Under the pieces are notes generated by a model, which saw only the letters and a list, made by a program, of their open reading frames with translations, did not search any database and was not told the origin of the DNA. Below, piece by piece: positions 21,931 to 29,600 of a stretch of DNA of 64,000 nt (the stretch's first letter is position 1; each line of letters starts with the position of its first letter). This DNA is from Sphingomonas sp. OV641 (GTDB lineage: Bacteria; Pseudomonadota; Alphaproteobacteria; Sphingomonadales; Sphingomonadaceae). The DNA is taken from positions 248,001-312,000 of the forward strand of contig NZ_FNZB01000002.1 in the NCBI RefSeq assembly GCF_900109205.1. The letters are read 5' to 3'. Both the position numbers and the translations under genes were made by a program.

Positions 21931-23589
21931 ATGGCTTCGTTTCTCCTGTCGATTGCCGCGGCCGGTGCCGGCCTTGCCGCTGCTACCAAGGGCCGCGAGC
22001 GGCTCCGCCTGTCGCGCGCCAAGCATCCCGGTCTCGCCGGCCATGTCCGCCTGGCCAAGCGCATCGCCGGCCAGATCCCGTTTTACGGTTATGCCGCTGA
22101 TCGCTTCTATCGCGCCGACGACGCGCCGGCCGATGTGGCCGAGCGGCGCCGCGCCGCGTTTGATCGGCTTGCAACGGCGTGGAACGCGCGCTTCGCCCGC
22201 ACCATCGCGCTGACGAAGGAAACGCGCGAGGGCCTGTCCGACCTCAAGTTCACCGGGCGCTACCGTGTGCCGTTCCAGTTCAGCGAGCACGTCCGCCAGG
22301 CGCTGCCCACGGGCGCGTTCCTGGCGCGCTCGGAAGGGCCATTGCTCCATGATCTCGACGGCAATCGCCTGATAGACCTGAGCGGCTCCTATGGCGTCAA
22401 CCTGCTCGGTTATGACGCCTATAAGGACATGATCCGCGAGGGTGCGGCCGCCGTCGAGGCGCTGGGCCCGGTGCTCGGCCATTATCATCCGCTCGTCGCC
22501 GACAATGTCCGCCGCCTGCGCGCGCTGACGGGAATGGACGAAGTGTCGTTCCACATGTCCGGCACGGAAGCGGTGATGCAGGCGGTTCGCCTCGCGCGCT
22601 ATCACACCGGGCGCCGGCGCATCGTGCGGTTCGCCGGCGCTTATCACGGCTGGTGGGGCGACGTGCAGCCGGGGATCGGCAACCCGGTCCCGGCAGACGG
22701 CACGCTGACGCTGGCGGAAATGTCGGAGCGGACGCTGGACGTGCTCCGCCGCCGGCGGGACATCGCCTGCGTGCTGGTCAATCCGCTCCAGGCGATGCAC
22801 CCGAACGGCGCGGCGCCGGGCGATTCGCAGCTGGTGGACAGCGCCGGCCGCCGCGCGAGCTTCGATCGCGATGCCTATGCGGACTGGCTCACGCGCCTCG
22901 CCGCCACCTGCCGCGCGGCGGGCACCGTGCTCATCTTCGACGAGGTATTCGTCGGCTTCCGCCTCGCACCCGGCGGGGCGTCGGAATATTTCGGGGTTCG
23001 CCCCGATCTCGTCACCTACGGCAAGACGCTGGGCGGCGGCCTTCCCGTGGGCGTGATCTGCGGCCGCGCCGATCTCATGCAGCGCTGGCGGGACGATCGT
23101 CCCGTCGACATCTGCTTCGCGCGCGGCACGTTCAATGCGCATCCCTATGTGATGGGCACGATGGATGCCTTCCTGCGCCGGCTGGAGCGGCCGGAGGTGC
23201 GGGCGCTGTATGACGGCCAGGATGCGCGCTGGCAGGCGCGGCTCGCGCTCCTCAACGATCGGCTCGCGGCCGCCGGCCTGCCCGTTCAGGCGGCGGGCAT
23301 GCAGTCGATCTGGACGATCCTTTATACCCGCCCCTCGCGCTATAACTGGATGCTGCAATATTACCTCCGCATGGAGGGGCTGGCGCTGAGCTGGGTCGGC
23401 ACGGGGCGGCTCATCTTCAGTCTCGACATCGCTGACGCGCTGTTCGCGGAGATCGTCGACCGCTTCGTCGCCGCCGCCCGCGCCATGGAGGCGGACGGCT
23501 GGTGGTGGGTCGGCGCTGGGGTGACCGACAAGTCGCTGCGCCGCGGGGTCTTGCGTGAGACGGTCAGGGCGCGGCTCGGCCGGCGCTGA
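21931..23589 (+). CDS. Class III aminotransferase resembling glutamate-1-semialdehyde aminomutase
   Basis: 552-residue PLP enzyme, about 120 longer at the N-terminus than HemL-type aminomutases. The extension starts with a hydrophobic stretch (ASFLLSIAAAGAGLAAA) that could be a membrane anchor. The PLP lysine is K365 (TYGKTLGGGLPVG), the cofactor aspartate D337 (IFDEVFVGFR), and the SGTEA phosphate loop is at 210-214, so it should be active. The ATG at 21931 follows AGGGGG. Placement between psd and a phospholipid methyltransferase, not in a haem operon, argues for a lipid or polyketide amine substrate rather than glutamate semialdehyde; that is inference. Confidence 0.85.
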   Translation: MASFLLSIAAAGAGLAAATKGRERLRLSRAKHPGLAGHVRLAKRIAGQIPFYGYAADRFYRADDAPADVAERRRAAFDRLATAWNARFARTIALTKETREGLSDLKFTGRYRVPFQFSEHVRQALPTGAFLARSEGPLLHDLDGNRLIDLSGSYGVNLLGYDAYKDMIREGAAAVEALGPVLGHYHPLVADNVRRLRALTGMDEVSFHMSGTEAVMQAVRLARYHTGRRRIVRFAGAYHGWWGDVQPGIGNPVPADGTLTLAEMSERTLDVLRRRRDIACVLVNPLQAMHPNGAAPGDSQLVDSAGRRASFDRDAYADWLTRLAATCRAAGTVLIFDEVFVGFRLAPGGASEYFGVRPDLVTYGKTLGGGLPVGVICGRADLMQRWRDDRPVDICFARGTFNAHPYVMGTMDAFLRRLERPEVRALYDGQDARWQARLALLNDRLAAAGLPVQAAGMQSIWTILYTRPSRYNWMLQYYLRMEGLALSWVGTGRLIFSLDIADALFAEIVDRFVAAARAMEADGWWWVGAGVTDKSLRRGVLRETVRARLGRR

Positions 23590-23607
23590 CCGTCCCGCCC
23601 CCGGGGC

Positions 23608-24207
23608 TCAGGCGGCGTGGCGGCGATCCGTACGTTCGCCGCGCAGCAGCCGTCCCGGCGCGCTTCTGTAGAGCTTGAAGTCGTTGAACGGGTCAGTGAC
23701 GATCTTGGTCGCCCAGACGAGCCCGGTTTCCACGTCGCGTTGGATGAAGAGCTGCAGCGAGCGGAACACGATCGCGCCGACGCCCAGGAACAGCCATGCC
23801 GAGCCAACGCGGCGCAGCGTCGTCATCCACCCGTCGGACGGATCGAGCAGGCCCCACAATGTCGGCTGAAGCACCAGCGTGACCGGCACCGCCGCCCACA
23901 GGCTCATCAGCACCCATTTGCGGAACAGGTTGTAACCGAGCTTGATCTCTTCCTTGTGCGCGTGCGTCGCCTGGTTCTCGTGATCATAGCCCTTGGGCTC
24001 GAAGAAGAAATGGCCGGCCTGGCGGCTCGTCATCGCCACGCCCCAGGCGAGCAGGCTCGCCACCGCCGGGTCGATGAACAGCAGCACATATGCGGTGATA
24101 AAGGTGCAGGCGCTGACGAAGTGCAGGCTCTGGTTGACCAGGCTGTGGTGATAATAGCGATGGTCATCCCAACGTTGCTCGGCGAGCTGGGCGCGGAAGC
24201 TGGTCAT
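23608..24207 (-). CDS. Small membrane protein of unknown function with histidine motifs (Mpo1/DUF962-like?)
   Basis: 199 residues from ATG 24207. Hydrophobic segments are near 26-46, 48-62, 96-115 and 130-150. Histidine-rich pieces flank the membrane spans: RYYHHSLVNQSLHFVSAC and RQAGHFFFEPKGYDHENQATH. The pattern H-x4-N-x3-H followed later by GHxxFE recalls the Mpo1/DUF962 family of iron-dependent 2-hydroxy fatty acid oxygenases, but I cannot confirm homology. It lies 11 bases after pmtA on the same strand, so it is almost certainly cotranscribed with a phospholipid methyltransferase. A lipid-modifying role is inference. Confidence 0.6.
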   Translation of the reverse strand: MTSFRAQLAEQRWDDHRYYHHSLVNQSLHFVSACTFITAYVLLFIDPAVASLLAWGVAMTSRQAGHFFFEPKGYDHENQATHAHKEEIKLGYNLFRKWVLMSLWAAVPVTLVLQPTLWGLLDPSDGWMTTLRRVGSAWLFLGVGAIVFRSLQLFIQRDVETGLVWATKIVTDPFNDFKLYRSAPGRLLRGERTDRRHAA

Positions 24208-24218
24208 GGTCGAGGTCC

Positions 24219-24863
24219 TCAGGCGGCGAGCTTGGCGAAACGGACGAGCGAGAAATGGCCGAGCGGCGGCAACGGCCGGTTCTCGACCAGACACACGTCG
24301 GACCGGCTCGCCGCCCAGTTGGTGTAAAGCGAAAAGGGAAATTCCGTCCGGAAACCCAGCCGGCTGGTGATCGGCATCAGCGCCTTCTCCACGCCGCCGC
24401 GGAAACCCGCATTGGCGCTCACGCGCGTGGTGATGATGATCTCGCCGCCAGGGCGGCATACGCGCGCGAATTCGTCGAGCGCTTTTGCCGGATTGGGGCA
24501 GGCGGACACGACATATTGCGCGACCACCGCGTCGAACGCATTGTCGCCGAACGACAGCCGCTCGGCATCGTCGACACGGATGTCCTCGACATTGTCGAGG
24601 CCCAACCGGTCGACCCGGATGCGCGCCTTGTCCAGCATGTCTTCCGATATGTCGACGCCGACGATGCGGCTGCGCCGGTCATAGCCGGGCAGCGAGATGC
24701 CCGTTCCCACGCCCACTTCCAGAATGCGCCCTCCGACCCGCTCCGCGGCGCGGATCGCATCGGCGCGGCCCTGGCGGAACACGGGACCGAAAACCAGATC
24801 GTATATCGGCGCCCAGCGATCATAGGCTTTGGCGACGCCGGCGGTGCTCATCTGTGTGGCCAA
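24219..24863 (-). CDS. pmtA: Phosphatidylethanolamine N-methyltransferase (PmtA type)
   Basis: 214-residue SAM-dependent methyltransferase that methylates phosphatidylethanolamine stepwise to phosphatidylcholine. The N-terminal signature AYDRWAPIYDLVFGPVF and the SAM loop GGRILEVGVGTGISLPGYD are those of the Sinorhizobium/Rhodobacter PmtA group. SAM contacts continue with VDISEDMLDKAR and VDDAERLSF. The start is ATG 24863. It is the first gene of a two-gene unit with the small membrane protein at 23608. Upstream at about 24889-24904 there is a short palindrome GATCCCCTTGGGATC. Sphingomonads commonly contain phosphatidylcholine, which fits. Confidence 0.9.
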   Translation of the reverse strand: MATQMSTAGVAKAYDRWAPIYDLVFGPVFRQGRADAIRAAERVGGRILEVGVGTGISLPGYDRRSRIVGVDISEDMLDKARIRVDRLGLDNVEDIRVDDAERLSFGDNAFDAVVAQYVVSACPNPAKALDEFARVCRPGGEIIITTRVSANAGFRGGVEKALMPITSRLGFRTEFPFSLYTNWAASRSDVCLVENRPLPPLGHFSLVRFAKLAA

Positions 24864-25076
24864 GAAGAGGCTCCCGTACGCGCGATCCCCTTGGGATCAC
24901 ATCCTCTCTGGCTCTGTGACAGCCCAGCATTTCAGTTGAGCGAAGGTTTTGCGACAGGGTCCGCCATAATCTCGCAATGCAATCGTCACCGCACGCTCAC
25001 CGAACTGTCCCTATCATGTTCTAAACGGCCGAAGCAGGAAGGGCCGACCGTCCGGCCCGCCATTCGGGGACGCGAC

Positions 25077-25994
25077 ATGGCCGACCTGTTTTCGAAAACA
25101 AGCGCGCGCATCAGCGGTATGGGGGACCCGCGCGATCTCCCGCGAACGCTCCCGCCCTGGCTGACCGCCATTGACGGCGACGATGCCGGCCCATCGCCGA
25201 AGCGTACGCGCTATCGCACCATCTTCATCTCGGATCTTCACCTCGGCACGCCGGGCTCCAATGCCGAGTTGCTGCTCGACTTCCTCAAGCATCACGAATG
25301 CGCGACGCTGTACCTGGTCGGCGACATCGTCGACGGCTGGCAGCTGCGCAAAGGGTGGTATTGGCCACAGGCGCACAACGACGTTGTGCGCGCCATCCTG
25401 AAGATGGCCAAGCACGGCACGCGCGTCATCTACGTGCCCGGCAATCATGACGAGCATTTCCGCGACTATGTCGGGCTGGAATTCGGCGGCATCGAGCTGG
25501 TCGGGGAGGACGTGCATGTCACCGCCGACGGCCGGCGCCTGCTGGTGATCCACGGTGACCAGTTCGACAACGTCGTGCTTTACCACAAGTGGCTCGCCTT
25601 CCTCGGCGACTGGGCCTACACCATGCTGCTCAAGAGCAACGGCACGGTGAACTGGGCGCGTCGCCGGCTCGGCCTGCCATATTGGTCGCTCGCCGCGCAC
25701 ATGAAGAAGCGCGTGAAGAACGCCGTGCAGTTCATCTCGCGCTTCGAGGAAGTGGTCGCGCATGCCGCGGCCGACCGGAACGTCGACGGCGTGGTATGCG
25801 GTCACATCCACTCGGCCGAGATCCGCGAGTTCGACGGCGTCACTTACTATAACGACGGCGACTGGGTGGAGAGCTGCACCGCGCTGGTCGAGCACGCCTG
25901 CGGCCGGATGGAGATCATCGACTGGGCGGAGCGGCACCGCGCGGATGCGGTCGCCGCGCGCGCCAAGCCGAAGCTGACGGTGGTCGAGGCGTGA
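25077..25994 (+). CDS. LpxH-like calcineurin-type phosphoesterase (UDP-2,3-diacylglucosamine diphosphatase family)
   Basis: 305-residue metallophosphoesterase. Metal-binding motifs in order: SDLHLG (52-57), VGDIVDGW (81-88), PGNHDEHF (121-128), IHGDQFD and CGHIHSAEI, the full calcineurin set. I start at ATG 25077 (MADLFSKTSAR); the longer open frame upstream overlaps pmtA on the other strand. Annotators usually name this group UDP-2,3-diacylglucosamine diphosphatase (lipid A), but it is longer than LpxH and carries a distinct 45-residue N-terminus. Its stop overlaps the glycosyltransferase start (GTGA), so both probably work on one glycolipid pathway. Confidence 0.85.
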   Translation: MADLFSKTSARISGMGDPRDLPRTLPPWLTAIDGDDAGPSPKRTRYRTIFISDLHLGTPGSNAELLLDFLKHHECATLYLVGDIVDGWQLRKGWYWPQAHNDVVRAILKMAKHGTRVIYVPGNHDEHFRDYVGLEFGGIELVGEDVHVTADGRRLLVIHGDQFDNVVLYHKWLAFLGDWAYTMLLKSNGTVNWARRRLGLPYWSLAAHMKKRVKNAVQFISRFEEVVAHAAADRNVDGVVCGHIHSAEIREFDGVTYYNDGDWVESCTALVEHACGRMEIIDWAERHRADAVAARAKPKLTVVEA

Positions 25995-27016
25995 GGATCG
26001 CGCTCGTCAGCGACGCGTGGATGCCGCAGGTCAACGGCGTGGTGCGCACCCTGTCGACCACCGTCGCCCGACTGCGCGCGATGGGCCATGAGGTGGAAAC
26101 GGTCACGCCCGATACCTTTCCCACCGTCGCCTGCCCGACCTATGCCGAGATCAGGCTGGCGGTGATGCCCGGCCGGGGCGTGCGGCGGCGGCTGGATGCC
26201 TTCGCGCCGCAAGCGGTGCACATCGCCACCGAGGGCCCGCTGGGTTGGGCGGCCCGGCGCTGGTGCCTGCAGCACGGCCATGCCTTCACCACCTCCTTCC
26301 ACACCCGCTTTCCCGATTACATGGCGATGCGCACCGGGCTGTCGCCGTCGCTGTTCTGGGCCAGTCTGCGCCGCTTTCACCAGCCGGCGGCGCGCGTGTT
26401 CGCCGCCACGCAGACGCTGGAGGGCGAGCTGCGTGGGCGCGGCCTGCCGCAGACCCATCGCTGGTCGCGCGGCGCCGATCTGGCGCTGTTCCGCCCCGGT
26501 GGCCCGCCGCTGCCCGAGCTTGCCGCGCTGCCGCGGCCGATCCTGCTGCATGTCGGGCGGGTCGCGCCGGAAAAGAATATCGAGGCGTTCCTGTCGGCGG
26601 GCACCGCCGGCACCAAGGTTGTGGTCGGCGATGGCCCCGCGCTGCCGATGCTCCGCGCCCGCTTTCCCGACACGCTGTTTCTCGGCGCGCTTCAGGGCGA
26701 GCGGCTCGCCGCAGCCTATCGCGACGCGGATGTCCTGGTCTTTCCCAGCCGCACCGACACGTTCGGCCTGGTCATGATCGAGGCGCTGGCCTGCGGCACG
26801 CCGGTCGCCGCCTATCCGGTCGCCGGCCCGCTCGACGTGCTGGGCGAACACCCTGAGGCGGGGGCGCTGGACGAGGATCTCGGCCGCGCCGTCGCCCGCG
26901 CGCTTCAACTCGACCGGCGCGCCGCCGCCGCTGCCGGCCGGGCCTATTGCTGGGACGCCTGCACCGCGCAGTTCCTCGCCGGGCTGGAGCCGTGCCGGTC
27001 GTTGCTCGCCGCCTGA
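25991..27016 (+). CDS. GT4 family glycosyltransferase (lipid-type, MgtA/DgsA-like)
   Basis: 341-residue GT-B glycosyltransferase starting at GTG 25991 inside the phosphoesterase stop. The N-terminal acceptor domain starts MRIALVSDAWMPQVNGVVRT. The C-terminal donor-binding part has ILLHVGRVAPEKNIEAFL, and the EX7E region lies in FPSRTDTFGLVMIEALACGTPV. These features match the alphaproteobacterial group annotated as mannosyl- or glucosyltransferases acting on diacylglycerol or related lipids. Pairing with the phosphoesterase suggests a phospho-glycolipid intermediate is made and trimmed. It is followed at 27024-27041 by a GGCGGGC/GCCCGCC hairpin. Confidence 0.88.
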   Translation: MRIALVSDAWMPQVNGVVRTLSTTVARLRAMGHEVETVTPDTFPTVACPTYAEIRLAVMPGRGVRRRLDAFAPQAVHIATEGPLGWAARRWCLQHGHAFTTSFHTRFPDYMAMRTGLSPSLFWASLRRFHQPAARVFAATQTLEGELRGRGLPQTHRWSRGADLALFRPGGPPLPELAALPRPILLHVGRVAPEKNIEAFLSAGTAGTKVVVGDGPALPMLRARFPDTLFLGALQGERLAAAYRDADVLVFPSRTDTFGLVMIEALACGTPVAAYPVAGPLDVLGEHPEAGALDEDLGRAVARALQLDRRAAAAAGRAYCWDACTAQFLAGLEPCRSLLAA

Positions 27017-27023
27017 GGTGATC

Positions 27024-27050
27024 GGCGGGCACACGCCCGCCCCCCCCCCC
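27024..27050 (+). repeat. Hairpin followed by an 11-base C tract
   Basis: GGCGGGC (27024-27030) pairs with GCCCGCC (27035-27041), and the C run extends from 27040 to 27050 (eleven C). It lies between the glycosyltransferase stop and the MidA-type gene. An ATG at 27018 is in frame with the downstream gene through the tract, so slippage would switch any such longer product on or off. Confidence 0.7.
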
Positions 27051-27137
27051 GCTATGGCACCCGCCGCGCTGCTCCTTCCCGTTGGGCAGCGCCGTCGCTT
27101 GCGGGATCCGTGGCACATCGGCATGTCGGGCCGAGCG

Positions 27138-28190
27138 ATGACCGACATCCCCGATCACGATCCCGCCACCCCGCCGGAGGGCAATCTGCCCGAGCGGCTC
27201 GCCCGTGCCATCACGCTGGGTGGGCCGATCCCCGTCAGCCAGTTCATGGCTGCCGCCAACGCGCATTATTACGCCACGCGCGATCCGCTCGGCGCGGACG
27301 GCGATTTCACCACCGCGCCGGAAATCAGCCAGATGTTCGGTGAGCTGATCGGCCTGTGGGCGGCGGATCTGTGGGATCGCGCCGGCCGGCCAGAGGTTCG
27401 CTGGGTGGAGCTCGGCCCGGGGCGCGGGACGCTCACCGCCGATGCGATGCGCGCGGCCGCCCGCGCCGGCTTCGCCCCGCCGGTCCATTTCGTCGAGACC
27501 AGCCCGGTGCTGCGCACGCGGCAGGCGGAGCGCGTGCCCGCCGCCACCTGGCACGACGATGTCGAGGATCTGCCGGCCGACCGACCGCTCATCGTCATCG
27601 CCAACGAATTCTTCGATGCGCTGCCGATCCGCCAGCTGGTCCGCGGGCGCACCGGCTGGCACGAGCGGATCGTCGCCTGCCAGGATCTGCTGTTTCTGCC
27701 GATCCCGGGCGCCGCGGTGCCGGACAGCGTGATCCCGGACGCGCTGCGGGAGGCCGCGCCCGGCGCGATCATCGAAACCTCGCCGGCCAGCGTCGGCATC
27801 ATGCGCGTTCTCGCCGCCCGCATCGTGGCGCAGGGCGGCGCGCTGCTCGCCATCGACTATGGCTATGAAGGCCCGGCGCTCGGCGAAACGCTGCAGGCGG
27901 TGCGCGGCCATGCCTTTGCCAATCCGTTTGAGGAGCCGGGCGAGCGCGACCTGACGGCGCATGTCGACTTCGCCACGCTCGGCATGGTCGGCACGGCCAG
28001 CGGCGCCGCCGTCTCCGGTCCGGTGCCACAGGGCGCCTTTCTCACCCGGCTGGGGATCGATGCCCGCGCGGCCGCGCTCGGCCCGCGTGTCGCGCCGGAT
28101 CGCGATCGCCTGGTTGAGGCCATGGGAACGCTGTTCAAGGTTCTGGCGATGCGCCATCGTGACTGGCCGGAGCCTGCAGGATTCGCATGA
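27138..28190 (+). CDS. MidA / NDUFAF7-type SAM-dependent methyltransferase
   Basis: 350-residue protein of the family whose mitochondrial member dimethylates an arginine of complex I subunit NDUFS2 during assembly. The SAM loop is VRWVELGPGRGTLTADAMR, followed by FVETSPVLRTRQ and VIANEFFDALPIRQLV, the family hallmark. The C-terminus includes LAIDYGYEGPALGETLQAVRG. I start at ATG 27138 (MTDIPDHDP); an ATG at 27123 and a frame reaching back through the C tract are alternatives, and no strong ribosome site is seen. It overlaps the acetyltransferase gene by ATGA and begins the unit with pgeF. Confidence 0.9.
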   Translation: MTDIPDHDPATPPEGNLPERLARAITLGGPIPVSQFMAAANAHYYATRDPLGADGDFTTAPEISQMFGELIGLWAADLWDRAGRPEVRWVELGPGRGTLTADAMRAAARAGFAPPVHFVETSPVLRTRQAERVPAATWHDDVEDLPADRPLIVIANEFFDALPIRQLVRGRTGWHERIVACQDLLFLPIPGAAVPDSVIPDALREAAPGAIIETSPASVGIMRVLAARIVAQGGALLAIDYGYEGPALGETLQAVRGHAFANPFEEPGERDLTAHVDFATLGMVGTASGAAVSGPVPQGAFLTRLGIDARAAALGPRVAPDRDRLVEAMGTLFKVLAMRHRDWPEPAGFA

Positions 28191-28702
28191 TCGATTATCG
28201 CAATGCCGTGAACACGGACGGGGAAGCGCTGGATGCCATGGCGCGCCGCGTCTGGCTCGCGACCTTCGGTCATTCCGCCCCGCCGGGCGATATCGATGCC
28301 TATGTCGCCCATGCTTATGGGGCGGACGGCTTGCTGCGCCGCCACCTTGCCGATCCCGCTTATGACTTCCAGCTCGCCTTGGAACGGGGCGTGGTGGTCG
28401 GCTATTGCAAGGTCGGGCCAACCTTCTTCAACGGCGAGGTGCCGACCGAGGGCACGCTCCATCTGCACCAGCTTTATGTCGATCCGGCGGCGCATGGCAG
28501 CGGCGTCGCCGCGCACCTGCTTGATTGGGCATGCGGCCTGGCGCGCCGGCGCAACCGCCAGGCGATCCTGCTGACCGTGTGGGAGGAGAACCACCGGGCA
28601 CGGGCCTTTTATGCCAAGCACGGCTTCGTCCATATCGGCGATTATGCCTTCAAGACGGGCGACCAGATCGACCGTGACCTGATCATGCGGCTGGATCTGT
28701 GA
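28187..28702 (+). CDS. GNAT family N-acetyltransferase
   Basis: 171-residue acetyltransferase with the GNAT fold. The acetyl-CoA loop is seen as LYVDPAAHGSGVAAHLLDWA (the R/Q-x-x-G-x-G/A site in the form AHGSGVA). The last conserved part, ENHRARAFYAKHGFVHIG, is typical of small-molecule or protein N-terminal acetyltransferases. It is sandwiched between the MidA-type gene (ATGA overlap) and pgeF (GTGA overlap), so the three are translationally coupled. The substrate is unknown. Such genes move readily, but codon use here matches the neighbours. Confidence 0.9.
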   Translation: MIDYRNAVNTDGEALDAMARRVWLATFGHSAPPGDIDAYVAHAYGADGLLRRHLADPAYDFQLALERGVVVGYCKVGPTFFNGEVPTEGTLHLHQLYVDPAAHGSGVAAHLLDWACGLARRRNRQAILLTVWEENHRARAFYAKHGFVHIGDYAFKTGDQIDRDLIMRLDL

Positions 28703-29457
28703 CCGGCGTGGATGTCATCCGGGCCCGCGCGCTCGGCGGCGTGCCGCACGGCTTCCTCGGCCGGCGCGGCGGCGTGTCGCAAGGGCTGCACGGCGGCCTG
28801 AACGTCGGCCTGGGGTCGGCGGACGATCCCGCGGCGGTGGCGGAGAACCGCCGGCGCGCGGCCGAGGCGGTGCTCCCCGGCGCGCCGCTCGTCACCTGTT
28901 TCCAGATCCATTCCGCCGATTGCGTCACCGTCGCCGCACCACCGGAGGAGCGGCCCCGCGCCGACGCGCTCGTCACCGATCGGCCGGGCATGGCGCTCGG
29001 CATCCTCACGGCCGATTGCGCCCCGGTCCTGCTGGCCGATGCGGAGGCCGGCGTAATCGGCGCGGCACATGCGGGGTGGAAGGGCGCGATCGGCGGCGTC
29101 ACCGATTCCACGCTCGCCGCCATGGAGCGGCTCGGCGCCCGGCGACACCGCATCGCCGCCGCCATCGGGCCCTGCATCGCCCGGGCAAGCTATGAGGTGG
29201 ACGAGGATTTCCGTCGCCGCTTCGAAGGGGAGGATCCCGCCAACGAGCGCTTTTTCGTCGACGCGCGCGCCGGCCATGCGCAATTCGATCTGGAGGCTTA
29301 TGTCACCCATCGCCTCGCGACCGCCGGCGTGCGCCGGATCGAGGCGCTCGGGCTGGATACCTATGCCGACGAGGACCGTTTCTTCAGCTATCGCCGTGCC
29401 ACCCATCGCGGCGAGCCCGATTACGGCCGCCAGATCGCGATCATTGCCCTGGGTTGA
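28699..29457 (+). CDS. pgeF: Peptidoglycan editing factor PgeF (YfiH / LACC1 family)
   Basis: 252-residue member of the DUF152 family. E. coli PgeF removes mis-incorporated L-Ser-containing muropeptide precursors; relatives also show purine nucleoside phosphorylase or polyphenol oxidase activity. The metal ligands are visible as FQIHSADCVTV, LTADCAPVLLAD and GAAHAGWKGAIGGV. The glycine-rich N-terminal HGFLGRRGGVSQG is also conserved. Start is GTG 28699, overlapping the acetyltransferase stop. Length is normal. The three-gene unit ends here, 143 bases before the monooxygenase gene. Confidence 0.93.
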   Translation: MTGVDVIRARALGGVPHGFLGRRGGVSQGLHGGLNVGLGSADDPAAVAENRRRAAEAVLPGAPLVTCFQIHSADCVTVAAPPEERPRADALVTDRPGMALGILTADCAPVLLADAEAGVIGAAHAGWKGAIGGVTDSTLAAMERLGARRHRIAAAIGPCIARASYEVDEDFRRRFEGEDPANERFFVDARAGHAQFDLEAYVTHRLATAGVRRIEALGLDTYADEDRFFSYRRATHRGEPDYGRQIAIIALG

Positions 29458-29600
29458 TCGGCTGCTTTCGCCTTCCGCCCCCACGCGCTAGAGCGCGGGC
29501 AACACAAGCCTTTGATCCGGTGACGGCCGGCGCCTTGTCCCACGCAGGCGCCGGTGAGCCAGCGGGACAGGCGCCGTGAACGGAGACAAGGGCCAGGCAC

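Noticed and set aside
21931..23589. hemL (haem biosynthesis)
   Set aside because: The active site matches, but the N-terminal extension and lipid-gene neighbours do not fit; named only as aminomutase-like.
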